64,000 nucleotides of DNA. It comes from Asaia astilbis JCM 15831. GTDB lineage: Bacteria; Pseudomonadota; Alphaproteobacteria; Acetobacterales; Acetobacteraceae. Position 1 is the stretch's first letter. The number at the start of each line of letters is the position of its first letter. The stretch covers positions 62,001-126,000 of the forward strand of contig NZ_BAJT01000010.1 in assembly GCF_000613845.1 (NCBI RefSeq), given 5' to 3'. The notes beneath the pieces were generated by a model, which searched no databases, was not told the DNA's origin, and worked only from the letters and a program-made list of their open reading frames with translations. Below are positions 22,201-31,516 of this stretch, one piece after another. The translations under genes and the position numbers were made by a program.

Positions 22201-22625
22201 ATGTCGTAATCGAGCGCATCTCCCTCTTTCACCTCACGTTGGTGGATTGTGCGGCTGGCTCCGAGCGGCAGGTAATGACCTTTGCCGCGATAGTGTTCGG
22301 CGCAGGAAGGATCATTCGTGAAGACATAGTCGAAAAGATTTGAGTTCTCGACATTAAAGTCCCGCATGAAGGGATCTTCGAAAGTCCAGAGGATCATTGT
22401 CTTGAACGCTGGGCGAATGCGACGCATCAATTGTGTATTGATGCGTTGTCCATCAATACAGATGAGCGTGTCATGCTCACCCGACGCCGCTGCTCCAGCC
22501 AGCGTCATATTATCCGCAAGCAAAATCTGATCCGACCCAAATAAAGCACGCGCGGCGCGCTCAACCGCGAGGGTCAGGTAGGAATTGGGATTATGGGTGT
22601 AATTTGTATTGTAGATAACAGCCAT
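19269..22625 (-). CDS. Giant multidomain glycosyltransferase (CgeB-like, GT4, two C-terminal modules)
   Basis: An 1118-residue protein. Residues 1 to about 320 are CgeB-like (ILWTFEDPFMRDFN, DYDIFFAGTMWPNRVETL, PGPRFYELALAGAAQVVE). Residues about 330-730 are a GT4 domain opening with VLMCTHSTIHEAAWGGVEVY and containing GVVFSAHDFWLISSRYNL and LPIVTDVGALGDRV-like elements (here LIPIVTDVGALGDRV). The last 370 residues hold two copies of a module of about 100 residues starting FHIRGWHVL and LFIRGWGFL. I chose ATG 22625 (MAVIYNTNY); the frame also opens with TTG 22655 without a good ribosome-binding site. It is the first gene of the three-gene glycosyltransferase operon. Confidence 0.82.
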   Translation of the reverse strand: MAVIYNTNYTHNPNSYLTLAVERAARALFGSDQILLADNMTLAGAAASGEHDTLICIDGQRINTQLMRRIRPAFKTMILWTFEDPFMRDFNVENSNLFDYVFTNDPSCAEHYRGKGHYLPLGASRTIHQREVKEGDALDYDIFFAGTMWPNRVETLRRIIAAFPQARLKLICPGNEYLPPLPADLAELAIQRPVSHEAFIDFANASAVTLTMFRDYASHGDVSQATAPGPRFYELALAGAAQVVEAPESMDTKYFAEIEGTFLARDIDGVVSAVAALLGDRNLRHNAALSGQRSALEGHLYENRLSRMAEITGANFGRTLPGSALAPRRRRLRVLMCTHSTIHEAAWGGVEVYQQTLCSMLGREIEFFYWLRRGTHCRLTTANGQEVERYDVPEVGWMDAMCDGPEEMAFSNAISQYNFDIVHFQHLGHHALSLPIIAKACGAGVVFSAHDFWLISSRYNLLNQDQRYIEDEVKSVVASDIILKVAENIEYGGEQTRRAFIGKMLHSVDTILFGTEHSRNLTHEIYPILDQKRSLTLGIPSPENTIPIVAKSYEPLGERPLKVAIVGNFLRTKGADTILNLIEIAHPDHIEFHIFGYVHPEYDAVLNSRPRPNVKVYGRYTAGDIAALQVADVALNLSIWPETYCISLSEAWQNGLIPIVTDVGALGDRVQDGVNGFKVPIGRANMVLERLELLRSSEVIRREIMGNISPALWTQAEPYANDMRAVYQQAAPVRELGTSEMQIDAGQVHLLPHASWRHQAPPRHIFDPPTIRDLSIELPEPVSDWFSIQGAEYYIDDVCHFVLADNQPEDFSGAYEFHIRGWHVLPGVSSAGSMYAVLIGDAKSPLIFLPCVREARGDVLSIYPNAPRRSGFSGQAALRGKWCEGSFRVGLVNIVNGAGAFMVTSVEIGVKDGKINDIQVERPSNDQIMRDFIRVSHADGHLRGIKLNRLHRHAHFHRAENDFQHYIDSLSGLVGDPAPLLTDDGNLFIRGWGFLRQVERAGDMSVALVGGSTNSAFFFALKRFLRHDVKTIFPDAPLCVGFEGWISIASGYAAEMAGDYRLCLVNTVGEQIGIKPLDALVTVTNGIIASVTQAEVSEAVVETVVRSIEASFVPESIA

Positions 22626-22760
22626 GAAGCCCCCGCCTACGCATCTCTGCAACAACCGGGGCCAGCCCCCTTTGTCAATCAGATTGCATTAACCTAAAGA
22701 GCCCGCTTGAAAAAGTCTTGTCGGATCGAATTCCGGCTAAAATATCATTGATTTCAACAA

Positions 22761-22793
22761 GAAAAAATAAAAGGGCTGCCGAAGCAGCCCTTT
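22761..22793 (-). terminator. Intrinsic terminator of rpsA
   Basis: Perfect stem AAAGGGCTGC, loop CGAA, GCAGCCCTTT (22770-22793). On the minus strand it is followed by a T-rich tract (complement of GAAAAAATAA, 22761-22770). It sits 29 bases past the rpsA stop. Confidence 0.92.
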
Positions 22794-22821
22794 CACGGTG
22801 TATTAACCGAGTATCGGTTGA

Positions 22822-24516
22822 TTACACGTCGGTATTACGACGACGGATTGCCGCACCGAGAATATCACCCAGTGATGCACCGCTGTCGGAAGAACCGTAT
22901 TCGTTGATCGCTGCCTTGTCTTCCTCGACCTCACGGCCGCGGATGGTCAGAGCGAGCTTGCGCGATGCGCGATCGACGGAAACGACCTTCGCATCGACCT
23001 TCTCGCCGACTGCGAAACGCTCAGGGCGCTGCTCAGCCTTGTCACGAGCCAGTTCGGCGCGACGGATGAAGCCGGTCAGAACGTCGTCCACCTTCACTTC
23101 GATGCCGTTCGTCTGAACCGATGTCACGAGGCAGGTCACGATGTCGCCCTTATGGACGCGCGAGAGCGTGTCGGCTGCCGGATCTTCATGAAGCTGCTTG
23201 ATACCGAGCGAAATGCGCTCCTTCTCAGCGTCAACATCAAGAACCTTGGCCTGAACGACCTGACCCTTCTCGAACTTCGCCATGGCTGCTTCGCCAGCTT
23301 CGTCCCAGGAGAGATCGGACATGTGCACCATGCCGTCGATATCGGCTGAGAGACCCACGAACAGACCGAATTCGGTGATGTTGCGGATTTCGCCTTCGAT
23401 GGTCGAACCGACCTTGTGCTCTTCGGCGAACTGTTCCCAAGGGTTGCGCTGAACCTGCTTCAGACCAAGCGAGATACGACGCTTGCCGCTGTCCACGTCG
23501 AGAACCATGACGTCGACTTCCTGAGAGGTCGCGACCAGCTTGCCCGGATGGACGTTCTTCTTCGTCCAGGACATCTCGGAGACGTGCACCAGACCTTCGA
23601 CGCCCGGCTCGAGCTCAACGAATGCACCGTAATCGGTGATGTTCGTGACGCGACCCGAATAGCGAGCACCCGGCGGATACTTGATCGCCACGTTCTCCCA
23701 GGGATCAGCCTCGAGCTGCTTCATGCCCAGCGAGATACGCTGCGTGTCGGAGTTGAAGCGGATGACCTGAACGCGAACCGGCATGCCGATCTGCAATGCT
23801 TCGGACGGGTGGTTAATGCGCTTCCAGGCAATGTCGGTGACATGCAGAAGACCATCGACGCCGCCGAGATCAACGAACGCACCGTAATCGGTGATGTTCT
23901 TGACCACACCGTCAAGGATCATGCCTTCCTTCAGGCCCTGAATCAGCTCGGAACGCTGCTCAGCACGGGTCTCTTCAAGAACGGCACGGCGCGAAACAAC
24001 GATGTTGCCACGAGCGCGATCCATCTTGAGGATCTGGAAAGGCTGGGGCTGACCCATGAGCGGAGCAACATCACGCACGGGGCGGATATCGACCTGGCTA
24101 CCCGGAAGGAACGCCATGGCGCCGCCCAGATCGACCGTGAAGCCACCCTTGACGCGACCATAGATCGTGCCGTTGACGCGCTGGTTGTTGGCGAATGCAC
24201 GCTCGAGCGAGGTCCATGCCTCTTCACGACGGGCCTTCTCGCGCGACAGCACAATGGAGCCGTCACGATCTTCGTAGCGCTCGACATAAAGCTCGATCAC
24301 ATCGCCCGGACGAACATCGGGCGCAGCGCCCGGCGGTCCGAATTCCTTGAGCGAGACGCGACCTTCACTCTTGAGGCCGACATCGACGACCGCAAATTCA
24401 TCCGTCAGACGGATGACGCGACCGGTAACGACGGAGCCGTCAAAGCCCGTGTCCTGGCCGAGGGTTTCGTCAAGAAGAGCAGCAAAGTCTTCGACGGTGT
24501 TGGTGGCTGAAGCCAT
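22822..24516 (-). CDS. rpsA: 30S ribosomal protein S1
   Basis: Binds messenger leaders and brings them to the 30S subunit. The start MASATNTVEDFAALLDETLG is typical of alphaproteobacterial S1, and the total of 564 aa fits six S1 (OB-fold) RNA-binding repeats. Clear repeats carry the ITDYGAFVDLGGVDGLLHVT and ITDYGAFVELEPGVEGLVHV type of motif. The frame is open about 49 codons further upstream, but those residues do not match S1, so I set the start at ATG 24516. It follows cmk on the minus strand after about 300 bases and ends in a strong terminator. Confidence 0.97.
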   Translation of the reverse strand: MASATNTVEDFAALLDETLGQDTGFDGSVVTGRVIRLTDEFAVVDVGLKSEGRVSLKEFGPPGAAPDVRPGDVIELYVERYEDRDGSIVLSREKARREEAWTSLERAFANNQRVNGTIYGRVKGGFTVDLGGAMAFLPGSQVDIRPVRDVAPLMGQPQPFQILKMDRARGNIVVSRRAVLEETRAEQRSELIQGLKEGMILDGVVKNITDYGAFVDLGGVDGLLHVTDIAWKRINHPSEALQIGMPVRVQVIRFNSDTQRISLGMKQLEADPWENVAIKYPPGARYSGRVTNITDYGAFVELEPGVEGLVHVSEMSWTKKNVHPGKLVATSQEVDVMVLDVDSGKRRISLGLKQVQRNPWEQFAEEHKVGSTIEGEIRNITEFGLFVGLSADIDGMVHMSDLSWDEAGEAAMAKFEKGQVVQAKVLDVDAEKERISLGIKQLHEDPAADTLSRVHKGDIVTCLVTSVQTNGIEVKVDDVLTGFIRRAELARDKAEQRPERFAVGEKVDAKVVSVDRASRKLALTIRGREVEEDKAAINEYGSSDSGASLGDILGAAIRRRNTDV

Positions 24517-24824
24517 GTGTTTTCGTAATCCTGGGCCGATCATGACGATCGGGCCAATGTCTGCGCCTGTCACTCGGACAGACGGCGTGCCCATGGTCGA
24601 ACGACCATCCATGAGCCTTCGTAGGAAATAACCCGTTTCAGGTCGAAAAACGGGGCTGCGCAAAGGGTCAAGCGCAGGCTCACGTCAGACACCCGTGGCG
24701 GGTGCCTTGTCAACAAAAACATCGATTCCGGCCGCATTTCCGCCGATCTGTATTTGCAGCCGTGGGAAATCAGTCCGAAACAGGATGCGCAGCCAGGTCA
24801 CGAGAGTGTGCAGCGCCCTTCGGT
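24517..24824. other. Leader region between cmk and rpsA
   Basis: About 308 bases without a gene. It includes a short hairpin CACCCG/CGGGTG near 24688-24702 and an imperfect GGCCGATC/GATCGGGCC repeat close to the rpsA start. rpsA leaders in other bacteria are structured for autoregulation by S1, so this may be such a leader; that is inference. Confidence 0.4.
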
Positions 24825-26811
<1,987 letters not shown>

Positions 26812-26982
26812 TCCGATGCAGTGCCGCGGCTGTCAATCGCCACGATCCGTTTTCCTTGTCTTGCATGCATGAAAACCAGATGATGTATTTGACATCAAGG
26901 GCACAAGCTGGCATGGCCCCGTGCTTCTCGGCACAAGCCGTCTTTTTCTTTTCAACCGGTTCAGGATCGACAGGTAGTCATC

Positions 26983-27309
26983 ATGGCAAAACCAGAACTC
27001 GGTCTGAAGCGCATCTGCGTCTCTTGCAGCGCACGCTTCTACGACCTGAATCGCGCTCCCGCGATTTGCCCCAAATGCGACACTGAGCAGCCCAGCGATC
27101 TGCCTCAGCCCAAGCGTGTTGGCGAGATCCCGCCCGATCAGACCAAAAAAGACCCGAAGAGCGACGAGGACGATATCGACGTCGATCTGGACTCCGATGA
27201 CGACAGCGATGACGACGTCATGGAAGATACGTCCGACCTCGACGACGATGATGACGATCTTGGCGCAGAGATCGAAGTCAACACCGACAACGACGATAAC
27301 GAAAATTGA
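26983..27309 (+). CDS. TIGR02300 family (FYDLN acid) protein
   Basis: A small alphaproteobacterial protein of unknown function. The N-terminus has a zinc-ribbon-like pair CVSC and CPKC (residues about 12-15 and 30-33) flanking the defining RFYDLNRAP motif. The remaining 60 residues are almost purely acidic (runs of Asp with Glu and Ser). It is 108 aa, normal for the family. It is divergent from aroA, with about 170 bases between, and followed by a strong intrinsic terminator that starts 11 bases past the stop. Confidence 0.93.
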   Translation: MAKPELGLKRICVSCSARFYDLNRAPAICPKCDTEQPSDLPQPKRVGEIPPDQTKKDPKSDEDDIDVDLDSDDDSDDDVMEDTSDLDDDDDDLGAEIEVNTDNDDNEN

Positions 27310-27872
27310 TCTCGTGGAGAAAAGCCGGTCTGACCGGCTTTTTTCTTTTCGTGACGGCCTCTCCTCACGCTCAGGCTGAGACCGCGGCCTTGCTGAGCCA
27401 GGCACTTGACGCCCGCCCGAGTGCCACGCTTGTGCTGCAGGACTACTGCCAACACAAATTTCCGGGGATCGCCATCAGAGCGGTCACCCTGCCCGTCGGA
27501 AACACCCCTCCGCCCCCTCCTGACATCGCTCTCTTTGCCCTGAAAAAAGGCGAGACGATCCGAACGCGTCATGTCAGCTTACGCTGCGGCGAGATTGCTC
27601 TGTCAGATGCCTGGAACTGGTATGTACCCCAGCGCGTCACGACGGAGATGAACCGGATCCTCGAGCGCTCAACAAAGCCTTTCGGGCTGGTCGTCGCATC
27701 CCTGAATTTCAAACGGCTTTCGCTCTCAAGCGAGACCAGGGATCTGCCCGACACAATCCTGGTACGAAACCAGGCCCTGCTCGAACGCGGAAAGGACGGA
27801 CTTCCTTTTTCGCTTGTCGAGGAAAATTACCTGAGCGACGGATTCAGCCGCCTCAATGGCGATCCGGACTAA
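27306..27872 (+). CDS. Exported protein of unknown function
   Basis: A 188-residue reading frame with a likely signal peptide (MISWRKAGLTGFFLFVTASP, then HAQA as a cleavage site). The body contains RHVSLRCGEIALSDAWNWYV, then MNRILERSTKPFGLVVASLN, and ends ALLERGKDGLPFSLVEENYL. This pattern (an R/H, a WYVP segment, PFG, then a conserved E near the end) is faintly like chorismate-lyase/UTRA-fold proteins; I do not claim that function. The start is TTG overlapping the stop of the FYDLN gene. Oddly, the terminator of that gene lies within the signal-peptide codons, so the true start or the need for a separate promoter is uncertain. Confidence 0.6.
   Translation: MISWRKAGLTGFFLFVTASPHAQAETAALLSQALDARPSATLVLQDYCQHKFPGIAIRAVTLPVGNTPPPPPDIALFALKKGETIRTRHVSLRCGEIALSDAWNWYVPQRVTTEMNRILERSTKPFGLVVASLNFKRLSLSSETRDLPDTILVRNQALLERGKDGLPFSLVEENYLSDGFSRLNGDPD
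27320..27348 (+). terminator. Intrinsic terminator after the FYDLN gene
   Basis: Perfect 10-bp stem AAAAGCCGGT, loop CTG, ACCGGCTTTT (27320-27342), then TTCTTTT. It overlaps codons 5 to 14 of the following exported-protein frame. Confidence 0.88.
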
Positions 27873-27878
27873 GCCCTG

Positions 27879-29768
27879 TCAGTCCGGCCTGGACAGATGA
27901 CGCCACTCATCCACAAGCGCGCACCAACGCTCCCGGACGTCGAGTGCTATGCGGTCGTCCTGCTTCATGATCTGAGCGCTCTGCTCGACAAAAGCACCGA
28001 CCTGCGTCCTGAAGCGTTGCGCCACTTCCTTGGAGGCCTCTGCCACACCAGGCAAACGCAAGAGGCGCCTCGTCTCCCTGTTGATATCTTCAGCAAGCAC
28101 TAATCCCGGCTGAACGCCACCGGTATCGAAACGACTGGTGAAGAGCTCGAAGATACCAGGGTTATTATACCGGAAATGCTTGGTTTTCAGTACACCGGAG
28201 TTGTCATTTTCTCCTCGCGCAAACTTCCAGACATATTCCTCCAGAGATCGCACATGGTAATGACAGACGCTCGCGTTCGACGTGGGCCTCGCTGCAAAAT
28301 TGACATCGTGATCGGATAGATTTCCGGTTTTCTGGCTCTCTCCATCGATTGTCATATAGGGAACGACAGCACGCTCTCTCGATGTCGGGTGATGCGCCGA
28401 TGCCCCCGAGAACAGATGGGTACGAAACGCCGTCTTGATCAGCGGGTGGCTCTCCGTCTCAACAAACCGCGCTGCCGACAGTCCCGGCGCCCAGGCGAGA
28501 TGACCGTTCGATGTGTAGACCCGCCACGACATCGCTACGGCCTCCGCCCCTTCGCGCTCCCGCGCTGCCAAAAGCGGAGGCAGACAGTAATCGACACTCG
28601 CGTCGGGAAGAACCATCTCGTCGAGATCGACCACCAAGCACCAACGATAATCGAGGATTTCGGGCAGAACCATCAAGGCATGGTTATAAGCCTTGTCCTG
28701 CATGTTTATTTTGACGGGAGATGCCCCGCTATTGTTAATCCAGACGATCTCTCCAGCCTCTGCCAGGCGCCGAAGCAGTAAATCCGACCCGTCCGTGAGA
28801 TCATTGGTGTAAATGAAGAATTGCTCCACACCGATCCGGCGGTGATGAGCAATCCATTCGAGCAGATAGACACCCTCGTCGCGGGCTGTCGCGAGCAACG
28901 CCAGGGTCTTCGTCGGTTTGATCGTTCTTCTTGCCTCGCTCAGCAGTCTGGCACCGACACAATACGCGCTCCCTTTTTTCGTATTCTCCTGAAATCCGAG
29001 AAAATCATATTGCGCCCCAGCTCTCTGTATCGAAAAAGACTGCCCGGTTCGCCACTCATGCAAACGGCGAAAACCGTCACGGAGCCAACTCCCCTGAGGT
29101 AATGCGGCCAGTAGACGCTCACAACGGTGGGATGTTGATCCACTCGTCGCTTCGAAATCAGTCACAAAAATGCTGGCAAGCTCTGCTAGCGCAGAGGGCG
29201 TCAGCATTTCGCAGAGCAACTCTAGCAAAGATGGCTGGAAAGACGGCGGCATCGACAAAAGAGCGCTCAAAAGCACGCTGGGCTCACTCAGATGCCGCAA
29301 AAGCTCTGCAAAAGAGGAAGCGAAGTCCCCGATCAGGCTCGTTTTTGCGGGTTCTTCGGAGTCAAACCGAAAAAGTTCCCAATCCGCGATCACCGATCTG
29401 TCGTGATGAATGCGACCGGTACCGTTCTCCGCCGTCAGGAAACACGGAGCTCCGTAGGGCTTTAAGGCGTACTTACCCTCGGACATCGCAATTACCGCAA
29501 GGGGTGCGAAACCCGGGCTCCAGCCTTCTTTTCGCGTCGCGGCCTCCTCCTCTGGCCAGCTCCCATCCGAGGCGACAAGCAACGCGAACCCTGGAAACGA
29601 GGACCAGGTGAAGGCAAGAGTCTCAAAAGACATCAGCTCCGCGGCATGGTGGGAGAGGCCAGACGTCTGTGGATCGAGCATCAGGTGCGTCTGGTGGTCG
29701 GTCACGACATGTGAAATCGTGCAGGTCACGCGCTCGCCATCTGACAAGCGGCACTGAAAGGAGGCCAT
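27879..29768 (-). CDS. Family 2 type glycosyltransferase with an extra N-terminal domain
   Basis: A 629-residue protein. The catalytic domain lies around residues 290-520: TKTLALLATARDEGVYLLEW, then QFFIYTNDLTDGSDLL, then the D-x-D motif in CLVVDLDEMVLPDASVDY, and a late CHYHVRSLEEYVWKFARG. This is the pattern of the DUF23/GT92-like and Glyco_tranf_2_4 enzymes. The first 280 residues do not match anything I recognise and include a start resembling a beta-rich domain (MASFQCRLSDGERVTCTISH). I chose ATG 29768 because GGAG lies 8 bases upstream; the frame is open 22 codons further. Donor and acceptor are unknown. Confidence 0.8.
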   Translation of the reverse strand: MASFQCRLSDGERVTCTISHVVTDHQTHLMLDPQTSGLSHHAAELMSFETLAFTWSSFPGFALLVASDGSWPEEEAATRKEGWSPGFAPLAVIAMSEGKYALKPYGAPCFLTAENGTGRIHHDRSVIADWELFRFDSEEPAKTSLIGDFASSFAELLRHLSEPSVLLSALLSMPPSFQPSLLELLCEMLTPSALAELASIFVTDFEATSGSTSHRCERLLAALPQGSWLRDGFRRLHEWRTGQSFSIQRAGAQYDFLGFQENTKKGSAYCVGARLLSEARRTIKPTKTLALLATARDEGVYLLEWIAHHRRIGVEQFFIYTNDLTDGSDLLLRRLAEAGEIVWINNSGASPVKINMQDKAYNHALMVLPEILDYRWCLVVDLDEMVLPDASVDYCLPPLLAAREREGAEAVAMSWRVYTSNGHLAWAPGLSAARFVETESHPLIKTAFRTHLFSGASAHHPTSRERAVVPYMTIDGESQKTGNLSDHDVNFAARPTSNASVCHYHVRSLEEYVWKFARGENDNSGVLKTKHFRYNNPGIFELFTSRFDTGGVQPGLVLAEDINRETRRLLRLPGVAEASKEVAQRFRTQVGAFVEQSAQIMKQDDRIALDVRERWCALVDEWRHLSRPD

Positions 29769-29793
29769 CTCGTCTACTCCGCCTTTTCCTGAA

Positions 29794-30552
29794 TTAAGCG
29801 CGCCATTGTAGGTGCTGCCCGCCATCGACCGCAATCATCTGCCCGGTTACCGACGGCATGCGCAAAAGAGCGATCATGGCTGTGACGATCTCCTGCGGAC
29901 CCGCTCCGGTTGCGAGCGGCGCGTTTCGGCGCATCGCAGCAAAATGCTCGGGACTTTGACCAGTCGCCGGCAGAACGGGACCGGGACCGATGGCATTGAC
30001 CCGAATACGCGGCGCCAGCGCCAGCGCCATCGTTTGCGTCAATGTCCACAACCCGGCTTTGGAGAGCGTGTAGCTGACGAAATGCGGCGTCAGGTTCCAC
30101 ACGCGCTGATCGAGCAAGTTAAGGATCATTCCTTGCGCAGTCTCCGGCAACGCGCGCGCAAAGGCTTGCGTGAGCACAAATGGCGCACGGAGATTGGTCT
30201 CGAGATGTCGATCCCATGTCTCGCGCGTTGCATCATGCCACTCGTCACGCTCGAAGACCGATGCATTATTGATCAGCACACCGATCGGTCCGAGTGCTGT
30301 CGTAGCCTCGTCGATGAGTGTTTCCGTTTCGCGCTCATTGGCGAGATCTGCCTCGAGCACGCAGCCTTTCACACCTAAGGTCCTGAGCAGTGACCGCGCT
30401 TCGTCTGCGTGACTGCGGCAATGCAGCGCAATTGAGAAGCCTTCCTGCGCGAGCCCTTCGACCAACGCCTTGCCGATACGCCTGACGCCGCCCGTGACAA
30501 GAGCCACACGCGGAAGAGCCTCGGAAAATCCTGACGGGGAGAGAGGACTCAC
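29794..30552 (-). CDS. SDR family oxidoreductase, pteridine reductase-like
   Basis: A 252-residue Rossmann-fold reductase. The nucleotide motif is TGGVRRIGKALV near residue 20, a TGxRRIG variant typical of pteridine/dihydromonapterin reductases (FolM-like) where the second arginine favours NADPH. NNAS follows near residue 97, and the active site region is LLDQRVWNLTPHFVSYTLSK (Y-x-x-x-K). It overlaps the recR stop by GTGA, so it is probably coupled to recR. A role in reducing oxidised pterins or folates is an inference from the motif. Confidence 0.82.
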   Translation of the reverse strand: MSPLSPSGFSEALPRVALVTGGVRRIGKALVEGLAQEGFSIALHCRSHADEARSLLRTLGVKGCVLEADLANERETETLIDEATTALGPIGVLINNASVFERDEWHDATRETWDRHLETNLRAPFVLTQAFARALPETAQGMILNLLDQRVWNLTPHFVSYTLSKAGLWTLTQTMALALAPRIRVNAIGPGPVLPATGQSPEHFAAMRRNAPLATGAGPQEIVTAMIALLRMPSVTGQMIAVDGGQHLQWRA

Positions 30553-31148
30553 TGTGCTGGCCGCCTGGCCGAGAGCGCCGCCGCCAGGGTGCCATCATCC
30601 AGCACATCGAGTGCGCCCCCGATGGGCACACCATGCCCGACGCGGGTGACCGTCACATCGAGTGCCGCCAGCTTGTCCTGCAACCAATGAGCCGTGCTGG
30701 CGCCCTCAACCGTGGCACCCAGCGCCAGAATGACCTCGCGCACCTCGCCTGAAGCCACCCGGGACATGAGAGAAGCGGTATTGAGGTCTTCAGGACCTGT
30801 GCCCGAGAGAGCCGAGAGCACGCCCCCAAGAACCTGATAGGTTCCGGGATGCAGCCGCGACCGCTCGAGGGCCCAGAGATCACCCACCGTCTCCACAACG
30901 CAGATCACTCCGTGATCCCGTGTCTGATCGGAGCAGATGCTGCATGGATCGCTGCTATCGAGGGTTCCGCAGACATGACAACTTCGCACCGAGTGCGCTG
31001 CGGCCTGCATCGCCTGAGCAAGCGGAAGCAGTCGCGTTTCCGGCGCGCGTAGCAAGACAAGGGCAGCGCGCCGCGCCGAGCGAGGGCCAAGCCCGGGCAG
31101 TCGTGACAGGAGCTGGATCAGCCTGTCCACATCGCCGCCACCCATCAT
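30549..31148 (-). CDS. recR: Recombination protein RecR
   Basis: Works with RecF and RecO to load RecA at single-stranded gaps. The 199-aa protein has the helix-hairpin-helix [20 protein letters not shown] near the start, a four-cysteine zinc finger (SCHVCGTLDSSDPCSIC, residues about 56-72), and a Toprim domain (GVICVVETVGDLWALERS, and the LALGATVEG region). It is preceded by ybaB and dnaX on the same strand, the standard dnaX-ybaB-recR cluster. The SDR gene downstream overlaps its stop. Confidence 0.96.
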   Translation of the reverse strand: MMGGGDVDRLIQLLSRLPGLGPRSARRAALVLLRAPETRLLPLAQAMQAAAHSVRSCHVCGTLDSSDPCSICSDQTRDHGVICVVETVGDLWALERSRLHPGTYQVLGGVLSALSGTGPEDLNTASLMSRVASGEVREVILALGATVEGASTAHWLQDKLAALDVTVTRVGHGVPIGGALDVLDDGTLAAALSARRPAQ

Positions 31149-31173
31149 GACTTTGCCCTCCCGGAAATACGGA

Positions 31174-31497
31174 TCAGAACGGGAATTTCAGACCCGCAGG
31201 CAGATCGATCCCACCTGTCACCTTGCGCATTTCATCGGCATTGGCCGCTTCGACCTTGGTACGGGCATCGGCAAATGCCGCAACGATCAGATCCTGAAGC
31301 ATCTCGACTTCACCCGGGTCAATGAGCTTGGGATCGATCTTGAGCGAACGCACGTCACCCTTGCCGCTCAGCGTTACGGTGACCAGACCCGCACCAGAAG
31401 ACCCTTCCACTGTCAGCGCATTCAGCGTGCTCTGAACCTCTTCCATGCGCGACTGCATCTGTGAGGCCTGCTTCATCAGCCCTGCGAGATTTTTCAT
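31174..31497 (-). CDS. YbaB/EbfC family nucleoid-associated protein
   Basis: A 107-residue DNA-binding protein. The N-terminus [20 protein letters not shown] is the characteristic amphipathic helix, and the centre has [20 protein letters not shown]. It sits between dnaX (19 bases upstream) and recR (25 bases downstream), the conserved dnaX-ybaB-recR order. Confidence 0.95.
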   Translation of the reverse strand: MKNLAGLMKQASQMQSRMEEVQSTLNALTVEGSSGAGLVTVTLSGKGDVRSLKIDPKLIDPGEVEMLQDLIVAAFADARTKVEAANADEMRKVTGGIDLPAGLKFPF

Positions 31498-31516
31498 AGT
31501 GCTTTATCCTTGAAAT

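Noticed and set aside
23416..24510. A 364-codon open frame on the plus strand opposite rpsA
   Set aside because: Shadow of the S1 repeats, which explains its repetitive look.
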